Below, piece after piece: positions 1 to 7,557 of a DNA stretch of 17,305 nt; within the stretch, counting starts at the first letter, position 1; each line of letters begins with the position of its first letter. This DNA comes from Verrucomicrobia bacterium UBA6015 (lineage in GTDB: Bacteria; Verrucomicrobiota; Kiritimatiellia; UBA8416): assembly GCA_002428045.1 (NCBI GenBank), contig DIZZ01000149.1, positions 1 to 17,305 of the forward strand, written 5' to 3'. The position numbers were made by a program, and so were the translations under genes. The notes below the pieces were generated by a model. It ran no database searches. It was not told where the DNA came from and was given only the letters and a program-made list of their open reading frames with translations.

Positions 1-283
1 GCAAATCAGGCAAAAACTGTCCTCGCTGGGGCCGCTTTTCGCTTTCGGCGCCCCAAGCCCGACAGGCTCCTAGTGCGTCGTCACCCACCCAGACCTCAAA
101 CAGGTCGCCCAGGATGAACAGCGCGCTCGCGCGCTCGGCCGGGGGGGCTTGCAGGTAGCGCCGCAAGGTGGCGAAGGTTTCCGGGTCGGCGCTGTGCAGG
201 TGCAGATCGGAAATGAAGTCGACCGCTTGCCAGTGCGCGGGTGCGAGACACTGGGCAAAGCGGTCGACGGTGGGGTCGGGCAT
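1..283 (-). CDS. lpxH: UDP-2,3-diacylglucosamine diphosphatase, N-terminal part (runs off window)
   Basis: LpxH removes UMP from UDP-2,3-diacylglucosamine to give lipid X, a peripheral-membrane step of lipid A synthesis. Translating the minus strand from the ATG at 283 gives 94 residues still open at base 1. They contain the metallophosphoesterase motif FISDLHL (about residues 22-28) and the second metal motif GDLFEVWVGDD (about 63-73), the signature of this family. The C-terminal half, with the remaining metal-binding His and Asn residues, is outside the window. No clear ribosome binding site precedes the ATG, and the upstream ppiB stop is 34 bases away, so the gene probably shares that transcript. 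The segment after VGDDAL (RAWGAESEKRP...) does not look like the family sequence I would expect there. It could be a lineage-specific insert or poor sequence at a contig end. The family call is firm; the completeness of the gene is unknown. Confidence 0.88.
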   Translation of the reverse strand, partial: MPDPTVDRFAQCLAPAHWQAVDFISDLHLHSADPETFATLRRYLQAPPAERASALFILGDLFEVWVGDDALGACRAWGAESEKRPQRGQFLPDL

Positions 284-317
284 GGCGGTGGTTCGGGCGG
301 CGCTGCGCCCTGCGCGA

Positions 318-824
318 TCAGAGGGCGACGGCCTTCTCGATCACCACGTCTTCTTTGGGTACATCGCCGTGATGGCCTTTGTTGCCGGTGGGCACGCCCT
401 CGATCTTCTTCACGATGTCGGTGCCTTCAATCACCTTGCCAAAGACGGCATAGCCCCAGCCCTGCGCGCTGGGGGCGGTATGGTTGAGGAAGCCGTTGTT
501 GGACACGTTGATGAAGAACTGGGCGCTGGCTGAGTGCGGGTCGTTGGTGCGCGCCATGGCCACGGTGTAGAGATCGTTCTTCAGGCCGTTGTTGGCTTCG
601 TTGTTGATGGGCGCGTCGGTGGGCTTCTGGTTCATGCCCGGCTCAAAGCCGCCGCCTTGCACCATGAAGCCGGGGATGACGCGGTGAAAAACGGTGTTGT
701 TGTAGTGACCCTTGTTCACGTACGACAAAAAGTTGGCGGTGGACAGCGGTGCCTTGTCGGCATCGAGCTCCAGGGTGATCACGCCATGCTTGGCGATGTG
801 CAGTTCGACTTTCGGATTGGCCAT
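318..824 (-). CDS. ppiB: cyclophilin-type peptidyl-prolyl cis-trans isomerase, cytoplasmic (PpiB-like)
   Basis: This enzyme catalyses cis-trans isomerisation of Xaa-Pro bonds during protein folding. The 168-residue product is a complete single cyclophilin domain. It carries FHRVIPGFMVQGGG (residues 46-59, with the catalytic Arg48), AMARTNDPHSASAQFFIN (89-106) and GYAVFGKVIEG (124-134). It begins MANPKVELH with no signal peptide, so a cytoplasmic location is expected. A GGAG ribosome binding site lies about 8 bases before the ATG, and only three bases separate it from the stop of the preceding cyclophilin gene. Two cyclophilins followed by lpxH is an order I associate with Burkholderiales, and the wording of the protein (for example EPGMNQKPTDAPI and EANNGLKND) is very like Comamonadaceae PpiB from memory. 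Function is secure; origin is discussed in the findings. Confidence 0.95.
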   Translation of the reverse strand: MANPKVELHIAKHGVITLELDADKAPLSTANFLSYVNKGHYNNTVFHRVIPGFMVQGGGFEPGMNQKPTDAPINNEANNGLKNDLYTVAMARTNDPHSASAQFFINVSNNGFLNHTAPSAQGWGYAVFGKVIEGTDIVKKIEGVPTGNKGHHGDVPKEDVVIEKAVAL

Positions 825-827
825 GGT

Positions 828-1400
828 TTATTGCTCCAGTGTGGCTTTGAGGATGGTGACCGGGGTTTTGGGCACGTTTTGGTGCGGGCCCTGATTGCCG
901 ACCGCAACGCCCTTGATCTTGTCCACCACGTCCATGCCCGACACAACTTTGCCGAACACGGCGTAGCCGTGACCGTCGGGGCTGGGGGCGTTCAGCGGGT
1001 TGTTGTTCACCAGGTTGATGAAGAACTGCGCGGTGGCGGAATTGGGGTTGGCGGTGCGCGCCATGGCGATGGTGCCACGGTCGTTTTTCAGGCCGTTGCT
1101 GGCTTCCAGCGGAATCGGGGCGCGCGTGGGTTTTTGCTGCAGGTCGGCGGTGAAGCCGCCGCCCTGGATCATGAAACTGCGGATCACACGGTGAAACACC
1201 GTTCCCTTGTAGAACCCGTCGTCCACATAACGAAGGAAGTTCTTGACGGTATCCGGTGCCTTGTCCGCATAAAGCTCCAGTGTGATATCGCCCACCGTTG
1301 TCATCAACTTGACCATGATTTCTCCCTTTTCCTGGGCACCGACCTTGCCTGCCAGCAACAGGCCGACAGCGATCAGCACCATTATTCGGACAGCATTCAC
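828..1400 (-). CDS. cyclophilin-type peptidyl-prolyl isomerase with predicted signal peptide (PpiA-like)
   Basis: This is a second cyclophilin, 190 residues from a GTG at 1400. That start has an AGGAG ribosome binding site eight bases upstream (1409-1413). The first 22 residues form a signal peptide: a short charged start, a hydrophobic core MVLIAVGLLLAG, and a likely cleavage after VGA. The product is therefore probably periplasmic. The domain follows, with GTVFHRVIRSFMIQGGGF, the AMART...SATAQFFIN segment and GYAVFGKV. An in-frame ATG at 1316 (residue 29) also has its own GGGAG site (about 1322-1326). It would give a 162-residue leaderless cytoplasmic form starting MVKLMTTVGDI, the usual start of cytoplasmic PpiB. 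An upstream in-frame ATG at 1484 is rejected because it would lie inside the STAS gene and add unrelated sequence. The STAS stop is 28 bases upstream, suggesting co-transcription. The fold is certain; the start choice is probable. Confidence 0.92.
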   Translation of the reverse strand: MNAVRIMVLIAVGLLLAGKVGAQEKGEIMVKLMTTVGDITLELYADKAPDTVKNFLRYVDDGFYKGTVFHRVIRSFMIQGGGFTADLQQKPTRAPIPLEASNGLKNDRGTIAMARTANPNSATAQFFINLVNNNPLNAPSPDGHGYAVFGKVVSGMDVVDKIKGVAVGNQGPHQNVPKTPVTILKATLEQ

Positions 1401-1428
1401 AAATGTTACTCCTGTCTGATCAACGCGA

Positions 1429-1740
1429 TCAGACCGCCGGAAGACAGTCGTTAAGACCGGCGATCTTGAATATCTTGCGGACACTTGGCGTGATGCGTGT
1501 CACCACAAATTTCCGCGGGCCGGCCGCCTTGGCTGCTTTCACACAGAACCGCAGGAATACGGAGGCCACGTAGTCCACGTCCGCCATGTCAAACGCGATG
1601 AGAGCACCATCGGCGCTGGCATCGAACGTACTCAATGCCTGCGTCAGCTCGGCGTCTATCCGGGTACAGGTAGGGGTATCCATCTTGCCGGAAAACTGGC
1701 AGGTCAGGACATTGGATTGCTTGGATATAGTAAGACTCAT
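1429..1740 (-). CDS. STAS-domain protein, anti-sigma-factor-antagonist type
   Basis: This is a single-domain protein of 103 residues starting at the ATG at 1740, preceded by a GGGAG site about seven bases away. The strand-helix order and the segment DVDYVASVFLRF (residues 54-65) match the STAS fold of SpoIIAA/RsbV. The phosphorylatable serine of that family aligns with Ser60. The usual small residue after it (SxG or SAG) is replaced by Val-Phe, so this is a divergent subgroup. Family members are switched by a serine kinase and a PP2C phosphatase and bind anti-sigma factors or other partners. Neither a kinase nor a phosphatase gene lies in this window, so the partner is unknown. The gene begins 13 bases after the aldehyde dehydrogenase stop, so the two are very likely co-transcribed. 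The fold is quite secure; a role in sigma regulation is inference. Confidence 0.82.
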   Translation of the reverse strand: MSLTISKQSNVLTCQFSGKMDTPTCTRIDAELTQALSTFDASADGALIAFDMADVDYVASVFLRFCVKAAKAAGPRKFVVTRITPSVRKIFKIAGLNDCLPAV

Positions 1741-1753
1741 TTCAGACTCCCAG

Positions 1754-3184
1754 TTAGCGGTTTTTGTTGAATTCCTGCTCGATGGCATTGGCGGAAAGGG
1801 ATGTGTCAAAAAACTTAGCCGGATCAAACCGGACCAGTCGATCATTGTTGCGACGCCGCGCAAGGCGTTGAATGTTGAGCAGGTGCGTGGCGGTGATGTT
1901 GTCCATAGTAATGTTTTTACCACCGGTTCCGCAACCGAGCGTAAAGGACGGCATGAGCCGGTTATAGATACCACCGACAGCCCCCTGCGACGAGGGCGTA
2001 TTCACGAGTATACGCCCTGCGTTCATGGTCAGCGCGAAGGTCTTGATTTTCTCCTCGTCGTTGCTGTATATGACCGATGTATGCCCGATGCCGCCATGGA
2101 AGTTGAGATCAATACATAAGCTGACGCCATCGTCGAAGTTGTCCACGGTGTAAAATGCAAGCAGGGGACAGAGAATCTCGCAGGACAGCGGATTGTCATA
2201 CCCGACGCCCCGTGTAGGCGCCAGCAGCAAACGCGTGGTTTCCGGCACTTTTATGCCCGCCATACTGGCAATCTTAAGGGCGGATTGCCCCACGACATCC
2301 GCTGTCATCGTGCGTTTTTCCTTGTCGAACGCCACAGCAACAACCTTTTCAGCTTCCGCTGGCGAGAGAATATAGGCTCCGCGCTTCTGGAGTTCGTCCA
2401 GGATCGGTTGCGCGAGCGCCTTCTCGACGACAAGCGCCTGTTCGCTGGCGCAGATCGTTCCGTTGTCAAAGGTTTTGGACAGCATGATCTGTTCGGCCGT
2501 GAAGGATGGATCGGCGGACTTCTCGATCAGCACAGGAACATTACCTGCACCAACACCGAGCGCAGGGATACCGGAACTGTAGGCTGCGCGTACGACGCCC
2601 TCCCCTCCGGTAGCCAGGATAAGCGCCAGTCGCTTGTCGCTCATCAGCGCCTGGGTGTCTTCGCGGGAGGCCCGTTCGAAGAAGAGGATGCAATCCTCGG
2701 GGGCCGAGGCGGATAACGCCGCACGGTACAGGATGTCGACGGTTTTCCGGCAACATTCCATCGCCCGATGATGTGAACTGATGATGATCGGGTTCCGCGT
2801 CTTCAACGCAATCAGCACCTTGAACATCACGGTGGAGGTGGGATTTGTGCAGGGGATGATCGCCAGGATCGGGCCAATCGGCAAGGCGATTTCCGACACG
2901 CCGCGCTCCTCGTCATGCGAAATAAAGCCAACGGTCTTCAAGTCGCAGATACTCTGATAGACGAGCAGACTGGCCACCGTATTCTTTATGACTTTATCTT
3001 CCCAGCGCCCCATGCCGGTTTCCTCATGGGCGTGCTTGGCTAAATCCACGCGGTGCTCCAACGCCGCCTCATAGACAGCCCGCACGATACGATCCGTCTG
3101 TTGCTGGTCGAGTTGATTAAACTCTGCAGCGGCTGCACTCGCGCGACTCAGGATCCCATCTACCAACACATTTTTCGATTCCAT
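1754..3184 (-). CDS. CoA-acylating aldehyde dehydrogenase (stand-alone AdhE N-domain type)
   Basis: This enzyme would interconvert acetaldehyde (or a related short aldehyde), CoA and NAD+ with acetyl-CoA (acyl-CoA) and NADH. The 476-residue product resembles the N-terminal half of bifunctional AdhE along its whole length. Matches include AHEETGMGRWEDKVIKN (52-68), the LPIGPILAIIPCTNPTST region (101-118), ALKTRNPII (126-134), ATGGEGVV (191-198), LGVGAGNVPV (209-218) and the catalytic-cysteine segment SKTFDNGTICASEQ with Cys245. RILVNTPSSQGAVGG and the TLGCGTGGKN segment lie near the C-terminus. It stops just after the LNIQRLARRR segment, where AdhE would continue into the iron alcohol dehydrogenase, so the ADH half is absent. 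No microcompartment-targeting N-terminal extension or shell gene is seen. The start has AGGAG nine bases upstream. Substrate choice (acetaldehyde, propionaldehyde or sulfoacetaldehyde) cannot be told from sequence. The next gene, encoding a STAS protein, follows after 13 bases. Confidence 0.9.
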   Translation of the reverse strand: MESKNVLVDGILSRASAAAAEFNQLDQQQTDRIVRAVYEAALEHRVDLAKHAHEETGMGRWEDKVIKNTVASLLVYQSICDLKTVGFISHDEERGVSEIALPIGPILAIIPCTNPTSTVMFKVLIALKTRNPIIISSHHRAMECCRKTVDILYRAALSASAPEDCILFFERASREDTQALMSDKRLALILATGGEGVVRAAYSSGIPALGVGAGNVPVLIEKSADPSFTAEQIMLSKTFDNGTICASEQALVVEKALAQPILDELQKRGAYILSPAEAEKVVAVAFDKEKRTMTADVVGQSALKIASMAGIKVPETTRLLLAPTRGVGYDNPLSCEILCPLLAFYTVDNFDDGVSLCIDLNFHGGIGHTSVIYSNDEEKIKTFALTMNAGRILVNTPSSQGAVGGIYNRLMPSFTLGCGTGGKNITMDNITATHLLNIQRLARRRNNDRLVRFDPAKFFDTSLSANAIEQEFNKNR

Positions 3185-3262
3185 AAAGCCGTTCTCCTGT
3201 TACGTAAATAATCCTCTTTTAATATAGCACGCCATGAATTGCAATCCTTAACACCACGAACT
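3185..3262 (-). promoter_or_regulatory. leader and possible promoter of the aldehyde dehydrogenase operon
   Basis: This is an AT-rich gap upstream of the dehydrogenase. On the minus strand it holds a plausible -10 element TATATT (3221-3226) but no well-spaced -35. TTGCAA is too close and TTAAGG is 19 bases away. Between the -10 and the AGGAG ribosome binding site lies an 8-base palindrome, TTACGTAA (3200-3207), that could be an operator. Position and base composition are the main support; the exact elements are weak. Confidence 0.3.
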
Positions 3263-3284
3263 GGCTGAAAATGCCTTTTCAGCC
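3263..3284 (-). terminator. hairpin directly after recJ, terminator-like
   Basis: A perfect 9-base inverted repeat (GGCTGAAAA, 3263-3271; TTTTCAGCC, 3276-3284) with a 4-base loop abuts the recJ stop codon. It would form in the recJ transcript. No long U run follows the stem on the minus strand, so it may be an inefficient terminator or a 3'-end stabilising structure rather than a classic intrinsic terminator. It separates the tgt-yajC-secDF-recJ unit from the aldehyde dehydrogenase unit. Confidence 0.55.
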
Positions 3285-5009
3285 TTAATCATCAAACCGA
3301 AAGTCTTTAAGGCTCAACTGGATCGAGTCCTTCCCCATATAACTGTTCTGCTGCACCTGGAACAGGATATCGAGTTTGTTCTTGCCGATCTTGCGGTCGG
3401 CCATGCCAAATCCGATGGCATCCATCTGCGTCGCCCCGCTGACCACGGTCATTTTGAGGTGGTTGGCCCCCACCAGCTTCGGGGCCCCCTGCAACCGTAC
3501 GCCTTTGACGCCCCAGATGGGAGTCGGATTACCCTGCCCCAGCGGGCGCAGAGATTCCACGGCATCGATCAACTGCTGATCCGCCTCATCCAGCGAGATC
3601 CAACTATCCACCACATGCGTCACGCCGAGATCCTCATGATCAATCAGCGCCTGACATGCCTTATTAAACCGCACCTTGAAGGCCTCCACCTTCGCCTCGG
3701 TAATCGTGAACCCGGCCGCCATGGTGTGCCCGCCATAGGTTACGAGCAAATCCGCGCACTGATCCAGAACCGCCACGAGATTGACCGAGTTCACGCTGCG
3801 GCAGGACGCCCGGCCAACCCCTTCCTCATCAATCGCGATCACTACCGCAGGACGCCTGAACCGCCCCGTCAACCGGGCCGCCACAATGCCGATGGCCCCG
3901 ATATGCCAGCCGCGCCGGCAGGTCACCAGACCAAAGGACGCCATCGGATCAAAGGCGGCCTCGATCTCCGTCGCCGCCTCCTCAATGATCAGTTCTTCAA
4001 TCCGCTTGCGCTCCCGGTTGCTGGCGTCAAGCTGCCCGGCTAACCGACGCGCCCGTGCCACATCCTCTGTCATTAAAAGCTCGAGCCCGACCTCGGCGCT
4101 CCCCAGCCGCCCGGCCGCATTCAGGCGCGGACCGATCAGGAACCCCAAGTGGTAGCAATCCAGCTTGGTACGGATGCCTGCCACCCGCACCAGCGCCTTG
4201 ATCCCGCACCGTGCCGCATTGCTGTTCATCCGGTTCAGACCATGCCGCACCAGCGTACGGTTCTCGCCGGTCAGGGGCACCACATCCGCCACGGTACCAA
4301 TCGCGACCAGATCCAGATACTCGCGCAGATCCAGTGTCGAGGCCGCCGCACGCCCTTCCTGCAACGCCTGCTTGACCACGGCATGGCAAAGCTTGAACGC
4401 CACACCAACCCCGGCAAGGACTTCCGTCTGCTCGGTTCCACCCAGCTTGGGATTGATCACCGCCACGGCGGCGGGAAGGGTTCCATCGTGGCCTTCATGG
4501 TGATCGGTGATGATGACATCAATGCCCCTGCCAGCCGCCTCGGCCACAGCGGCGACCGACCGCGTCCCGCAATCCGCCGTGATGATCAGCGACGGCTGAC
4601 TATCCTCGACCACCTTGCCCAAGGCACCGATCGAGAACCCGTACCCATCCTCCAAGCGCCGAGGGATGAACGCCGTCACCACCGCACCGAAATGCTGAAG
4701 CACCAGCATCAGCAGCGCCGTACTGGTCACCCCGTCGGCATCATAATCGCCATAAACCGTAATACGTTCAGAGCCGTCAATCGCCTTCCAGAGCCGATCA
4801 ACGGCGGCCTGCATTCCGGAAAGCGAGAACGGATCCGACAAGTCGCTCAACCGTGGATTCAGGAAGCGGCTGGCCTCCTGCGGAGTATCCACCCCGCGGG
4901 AGACCAATACCTTCGCGATCGGCAAGGAAATGGACAGCTCCTTGGCGAGCACCTGCGCCCGTTGCTCATCCACCTCGACGGTTACCCATTGCGCCGCTTC
5001 TTCGGACAT
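3285..5009 (-). CDS. recJ: single-stranded-DNA-specific 5'-3' exonuclease RecJ
   Basis: RecJ degrades single-stranded DNA 5' to 3' in recombination, mismatch and base-excision repair. With the ATG at 5009 the product is 574 residues, the normal length. DHH-phosphoesterase motifs are all visible: VYGDYDADG (85-93), ITADCG (143-148), IITDHHEG (166-173) and IGTVADVVPL (237-246). GPRLNAAGR (293-301) and the DHHA1 motif GGHTMAAG (426-433) follow, then the OB-like C-terminal region. An open frame extends further upstream to 5162, but that part lies inside secDF and reads as non-RecJ sequence, so the later ATG is preferred. It starts four bases after the secDF stop, with its ribosome binding site inside the end of secDF, implying coupling. 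Recruitment of recJ to a secDF transcript occurs in several phyla. Confidence 0.96.
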   Translation of the reverse strand: MSEEAAQWVTVEVDEQRAQVLAKELSISLPIAKVLVSRGVDTPQEASRFLNPRLSDLSDPFSLSGMQAAVDRLWKAIDGSERITVYGDYDADGVTSTALLMLVLQHFGAVVTAFIPRRLEDGYGFSIGALGKVVEDSQPSLIITADCGTRSVAAVAEAAGRGIDVIITDHHEGHDGTLPAAVAVINPKLGGTEQTEVLAGVGVAFKLCHAVVKQALQEGRAAASTLDLREYLDLVAIGTVADVVPLTGENRTLVRHGLNRMNSNAARCGIKALVRVAGIRTKLDCYHLGFLIGPRLNAAGRLGSAEVGLELLMTEDVARARRLAGQLDASNRERKRIEELIIEEAATEIEAAFDPMASFGLVTCRRGWHIGAIGIVAARLTGRFRRPAVVIAIDEEGVGRASCRSVNSVNLVAVLDQCADLLVTYGGHTMAAGFTITEAKVEAFKVRFNKACQALIDHEDLGVTHVVDSWISLDEADQQLIDAVESLRPLGQGNPTPIWGVKGVRLQGAPKLVGANHLKMTVVSGATQMDAIGFGMADRKIGKNKLDILFQVQQNSYMGKDSIQLSLKDFRFDD

Positions 5010-5013
5010 AAGA

Positions 5014-7557
5014 TTAAACCTGGGCTCCGGATGCCGAGAAATCCGGTTTCCGGTGGCGATACCACAGCAGTACCACGGGCGTCGCGATAAACACGGAGGA
5101 GTAGGTACCGACAACGATGCCGATGCACAGCGCCAACGCGAAATCAAAGATCGCACCGCCACCGAAGATCAGCAGCACCGCCACCGTGATCAGCGTGGTG
5201 AACGAGGTCAGGAATGTACGACTCAGCGTCTGGTTGATGCTCAGGTTGCAAAGATCCTTGAAACTCGTCTTCTGGGTGTCGAGTTTCAGATCCTCGCGGA
5301 TACGGTCGAACACCACGATCGTATCGTTCACCGAATAACCGACGATCGTCAGCAACGCCGCCACGATCGGCAGGCTGATCTGGTTTCCGAACAACGTGAA
5401 CAGGCCGATCGTCACCAGTACATCATGCATCAGAGCCACAATGGCTCCCAACGCAAACCCGAATTCAAAACGCCAGGAGATGTATGCAATCATGCCCACC
5501 ATCGCCAGCAGCATCGACCATAACGCGCTCGTCTTGAGCTCGCTTCCAATCTCGGAACCGACCTCATCCACCTGGATGACATCAAATTTCGCTTCAGGGA
5601 ACGTCGTCTGCAACGCGGTGCGAATCACGTCCGAAGGCTTCTGTCCATTGACAAGCTCTGTACCTGCCTTGATTTGCAGGGAGGTTTCCACGCTGCTATC
5701 GAGTTCCTTCTGGTATTGGATCACCGACCGGGTGACCCCCGCCTTCTGCAGCGCGGCATCCAAGGCATCGACCTGCACTGGCACCCCGCTGGCGCTGCGC
5801 TCAAACGAGAACGTCGTCGCCGATCCTCCCGTGAAATCGACACCGAACACCTTACCCGGCGATTGGAGCGCGCGCACCACCAAAATGCTGCAACTGATCC
5901 CGATCACCACCAGCGATAATCCTATCGCGAGCTTGCGCTTGCCGACAAAATCAAACGCAATATCCGGCTTAACGATCGATAGCATCCGAAGGGATTTCAG
6001 CGAGGTCTTGTTCAGCAATAAGCCAAATATCAGCTTGGTTACGACCAAGGCCGTGTACATGCTCACGATAATACCACCACACAGGGTGACGGCAAAACCG
6101 CGGATCGGTCCGGAGCCGAAGACAAACAGGATCACGCCGGTCATCAGCGTCGTCAGGTTCGAGTCTATGATCGTGATAAACGCACGATCATAGCCGGCCA
6201 TGACCGCCGCCATCAGGCGCTTCCCCGACCTCAATTCCTCGCGGATACGTTCATAGATAAGCACATTGGCATCCACCGCCATACCGATCGTCAGCAGGAT
6301 ACCCGCCACCCCAGGCAGCGTCAGCACCGGCAGCGAGATCGCCCCGCCCCCGCCCTTGCCCATGCTCATGAACCCGGCCGCCACGATCATCCCCAGCGGC
6401 AACAGCAGGATATTCAGGACCAGCGCCACGTCGGCCACGACGCCAGCCAGCATGTAGTAGACCGCCATGAACAGCACCACACCGATCGAGCCGATCACGA
6501 CCGATTTAAACCCGCTATCGATCGAGCTTTTGCCCAGGCTGGGGTTCACATACCGTTTTTCCTCGATACGGACACGGGTCGGCAACGCCCCCGACCGGAG
6601 TACATTGACCAGCCGGATCGCCTCCGCCTGCTTGAAACTACCGGTAATCTGGGCACGGCCACCATAGATCGGCTCGTTGATTCGCGGGGCGGAATAAAGC
6701 GTCCCGTCAATCACGATAGCCAATTGCCGTTCGCCCGACGGATTCATGGAGCCACCCGGCGCATACTGCTCAGTGATCTCACCGAAGCGCTTGGCTCCCT
6801 GCGTCGTGAATTCAAGACCGACGGCGGGCTGGTTCAGCCCTGTGGATTCCAGTTTTGAGTTCTGCAGGTCGCGGCTGCGCAACACGGACATCGTGTTGAC
6901 AAAATACGGGCGATACACCTTGTGCCCCTGGATCTCAACCTCTTCCATCAGGTATTCGTAGCGTGCATCGGGAACTTCAAAGCGCCCCTGGAACTCCAGA
7001 AACGCCCTATCCCGCTTTTCCATCGGCACGTCATCGCTCATACTGCAGTATGAACGCCCTTCGAGCGTCACAATCGTCCATCCCGGCGGCACCTTGCCTG
7101 CCTTCATCAGGCCATCGATCAGCTCATCACTGCGCTCGTGAACCATGCGGAATTCAAGAAAACCGACACTCAGGATCAGCTTCTCAGCTTCATCGCGCTT
7201 GTCCTCGCCCACGCCCGGCAGTTGGATCTCGATCCGGTCGGCCTTCTTGACGATACTGGGCTCTTCAATCCCAAGCCGGTTCAAACGGTTGCGCAACACC
7301 TCGATCGATCGGTCGATCGCACCATCCAGCGCCTCCTTGGTCTGCACCGCCAGCTCAACCTCGGTCAGCTTGTCGCCGCCTTCGGCCGTCGCGATGTCAC
7401 TCTTGATCTTGTCCTCGTCCACCTTGACGACAAAGCTGATGCCGCCCTTCAAGTCCAGCCCGAACTTGACCTTGCGCTCCCACGGGATCACGCGCGACAG
7501 CGAACCGGCCACCAGGGCCACCAACAGAATCCAATTCCACCAGGCATGTTTACTCAT
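5014..7557 (-). CDS. secDF: fused protein translocase subunit SecDF
   Basis: SecDF is the membrane RND-type subunit that uses the proton motive force to pull preproteins through SecYEG. This is a natural single-chain fusion of 847 residues. The SecD half has an N-terminal membrane anchor, GLDLKGG (33-39), the large periplasmic P1 domain and the GMAVDANVLIYERIREELR segment (from about 425) in TM4, whose Asp carries protons. The SecF half starts near residue 525, with VDFTGGS (573-579) and GYSVNDTIVVFDRIRE (from 740). About 12 membrane segments are expected, with five hydrophobic stretches following each periplasmic domain. The start overlaps the yajC stop as ATGA, and a GAGGAG site lies five bases upstream. 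No frameshift is visible at the SecD/SecF joint. Confidence 0.97.
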   Translation of the reverse strand: MSKHAWWNWILLVALVAGSLSRVIPWERKVKFGLDLKGGISFVVKVDEDKIKSDIATAEGGDKLTEVELAVQTKEALDGAIDRSIEVLRNRLNRLGIEEPSIVKKADRIEIQLPGVGEDKRDEAEKLILSVGFLEFRMVHERSDELIDGLMKAGKVPPGWTIVTLEGRSYCSMSDDVPMEKRDRAFLEFQGRFEVPDARYEYLMEEVEIQGHKVYRPYFVNTMSVLRSRDLQNSKLESTGLNQPAVGLEFTTQGAKRFGEITEQYAPGGSMNPSGERQLAIVIDGTLYSAPRINEPIYGGRAQITGSFKQAEAIRLVNVLRSGALPTRVRIEEKRYVNPSLGKSSIDSGFKSVVIGSIGVVLFMAVYYMLAGVVADVALVLNILLLPLGMIVAAGFMSMGKGGGGAISLPVLTLPGVAGILLTIGMAVDANVLIYERIREELRSGKRLMAAVMAGYDRAFITIIDSNLTTLMTGVILFVFGSGPIRGFAVTLCGGIIVSMYTALVVTKLIFGLLLNKTSLKSLRMLSIVKPDIAFDFVGKRKLAIGLSLVVIGISCSILVVRALQSPGKVFGVDFTGGSATTFSFERSASGVPVQVDALDAALQKAGVTRSVIQYQKELDSSVETSLQIKAGTELVNGQKPSDVIRTALQTTFPEAKFDVIQVDEVGSEIGSELKTSALWSMLLAMVGMIAYISWRFEFGFALGAIVALMHDVLVTIGLFTLFGNQISLPIVAALLTIVGYSVNDTIVVFDRIREDLKLDTQKTSFKDLCNLSINQTLSRTFLTSFTTLITVAVLLIFGGGAIFDFALALCIGIVVGTYSSVFIATPVVLLWYRHRKPDFSASGAQV

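Noticed and set aside
534..1454. Long plus-strand open frame (306 codons) opposite the cyclophilins
   Set aside because: It is antisense to two unmistakable cyclophilin genes, its protein is His/Val/Gly-rich without domain character, and it is explained by high-GC codon symmetry.
1741..1974. N-terminal extension of the STAS protein up to 1974
   Set aside because: The extension lies within the aldehyde dehydrogenase gene in another frame and has no STAS character; the ATG at 1740 has a proper ribosome binding site.
1754..3184. Broken or truncated bifunctional AdhE
   Set aside because: The gene ends cleanly after the aldehyde dehydrogenase domain with a normal stop and a tightly spaced next gene; no iron-ADH remnant is visible downstream.
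4149..5090. Long plus-strand open frame (313 codons) opposite recJ
   Set aside because: It is the mirror of the RecJ coding frame and crosses the secDF boundary; the composition (Arg, His, Gln) is that of a shadow frame.
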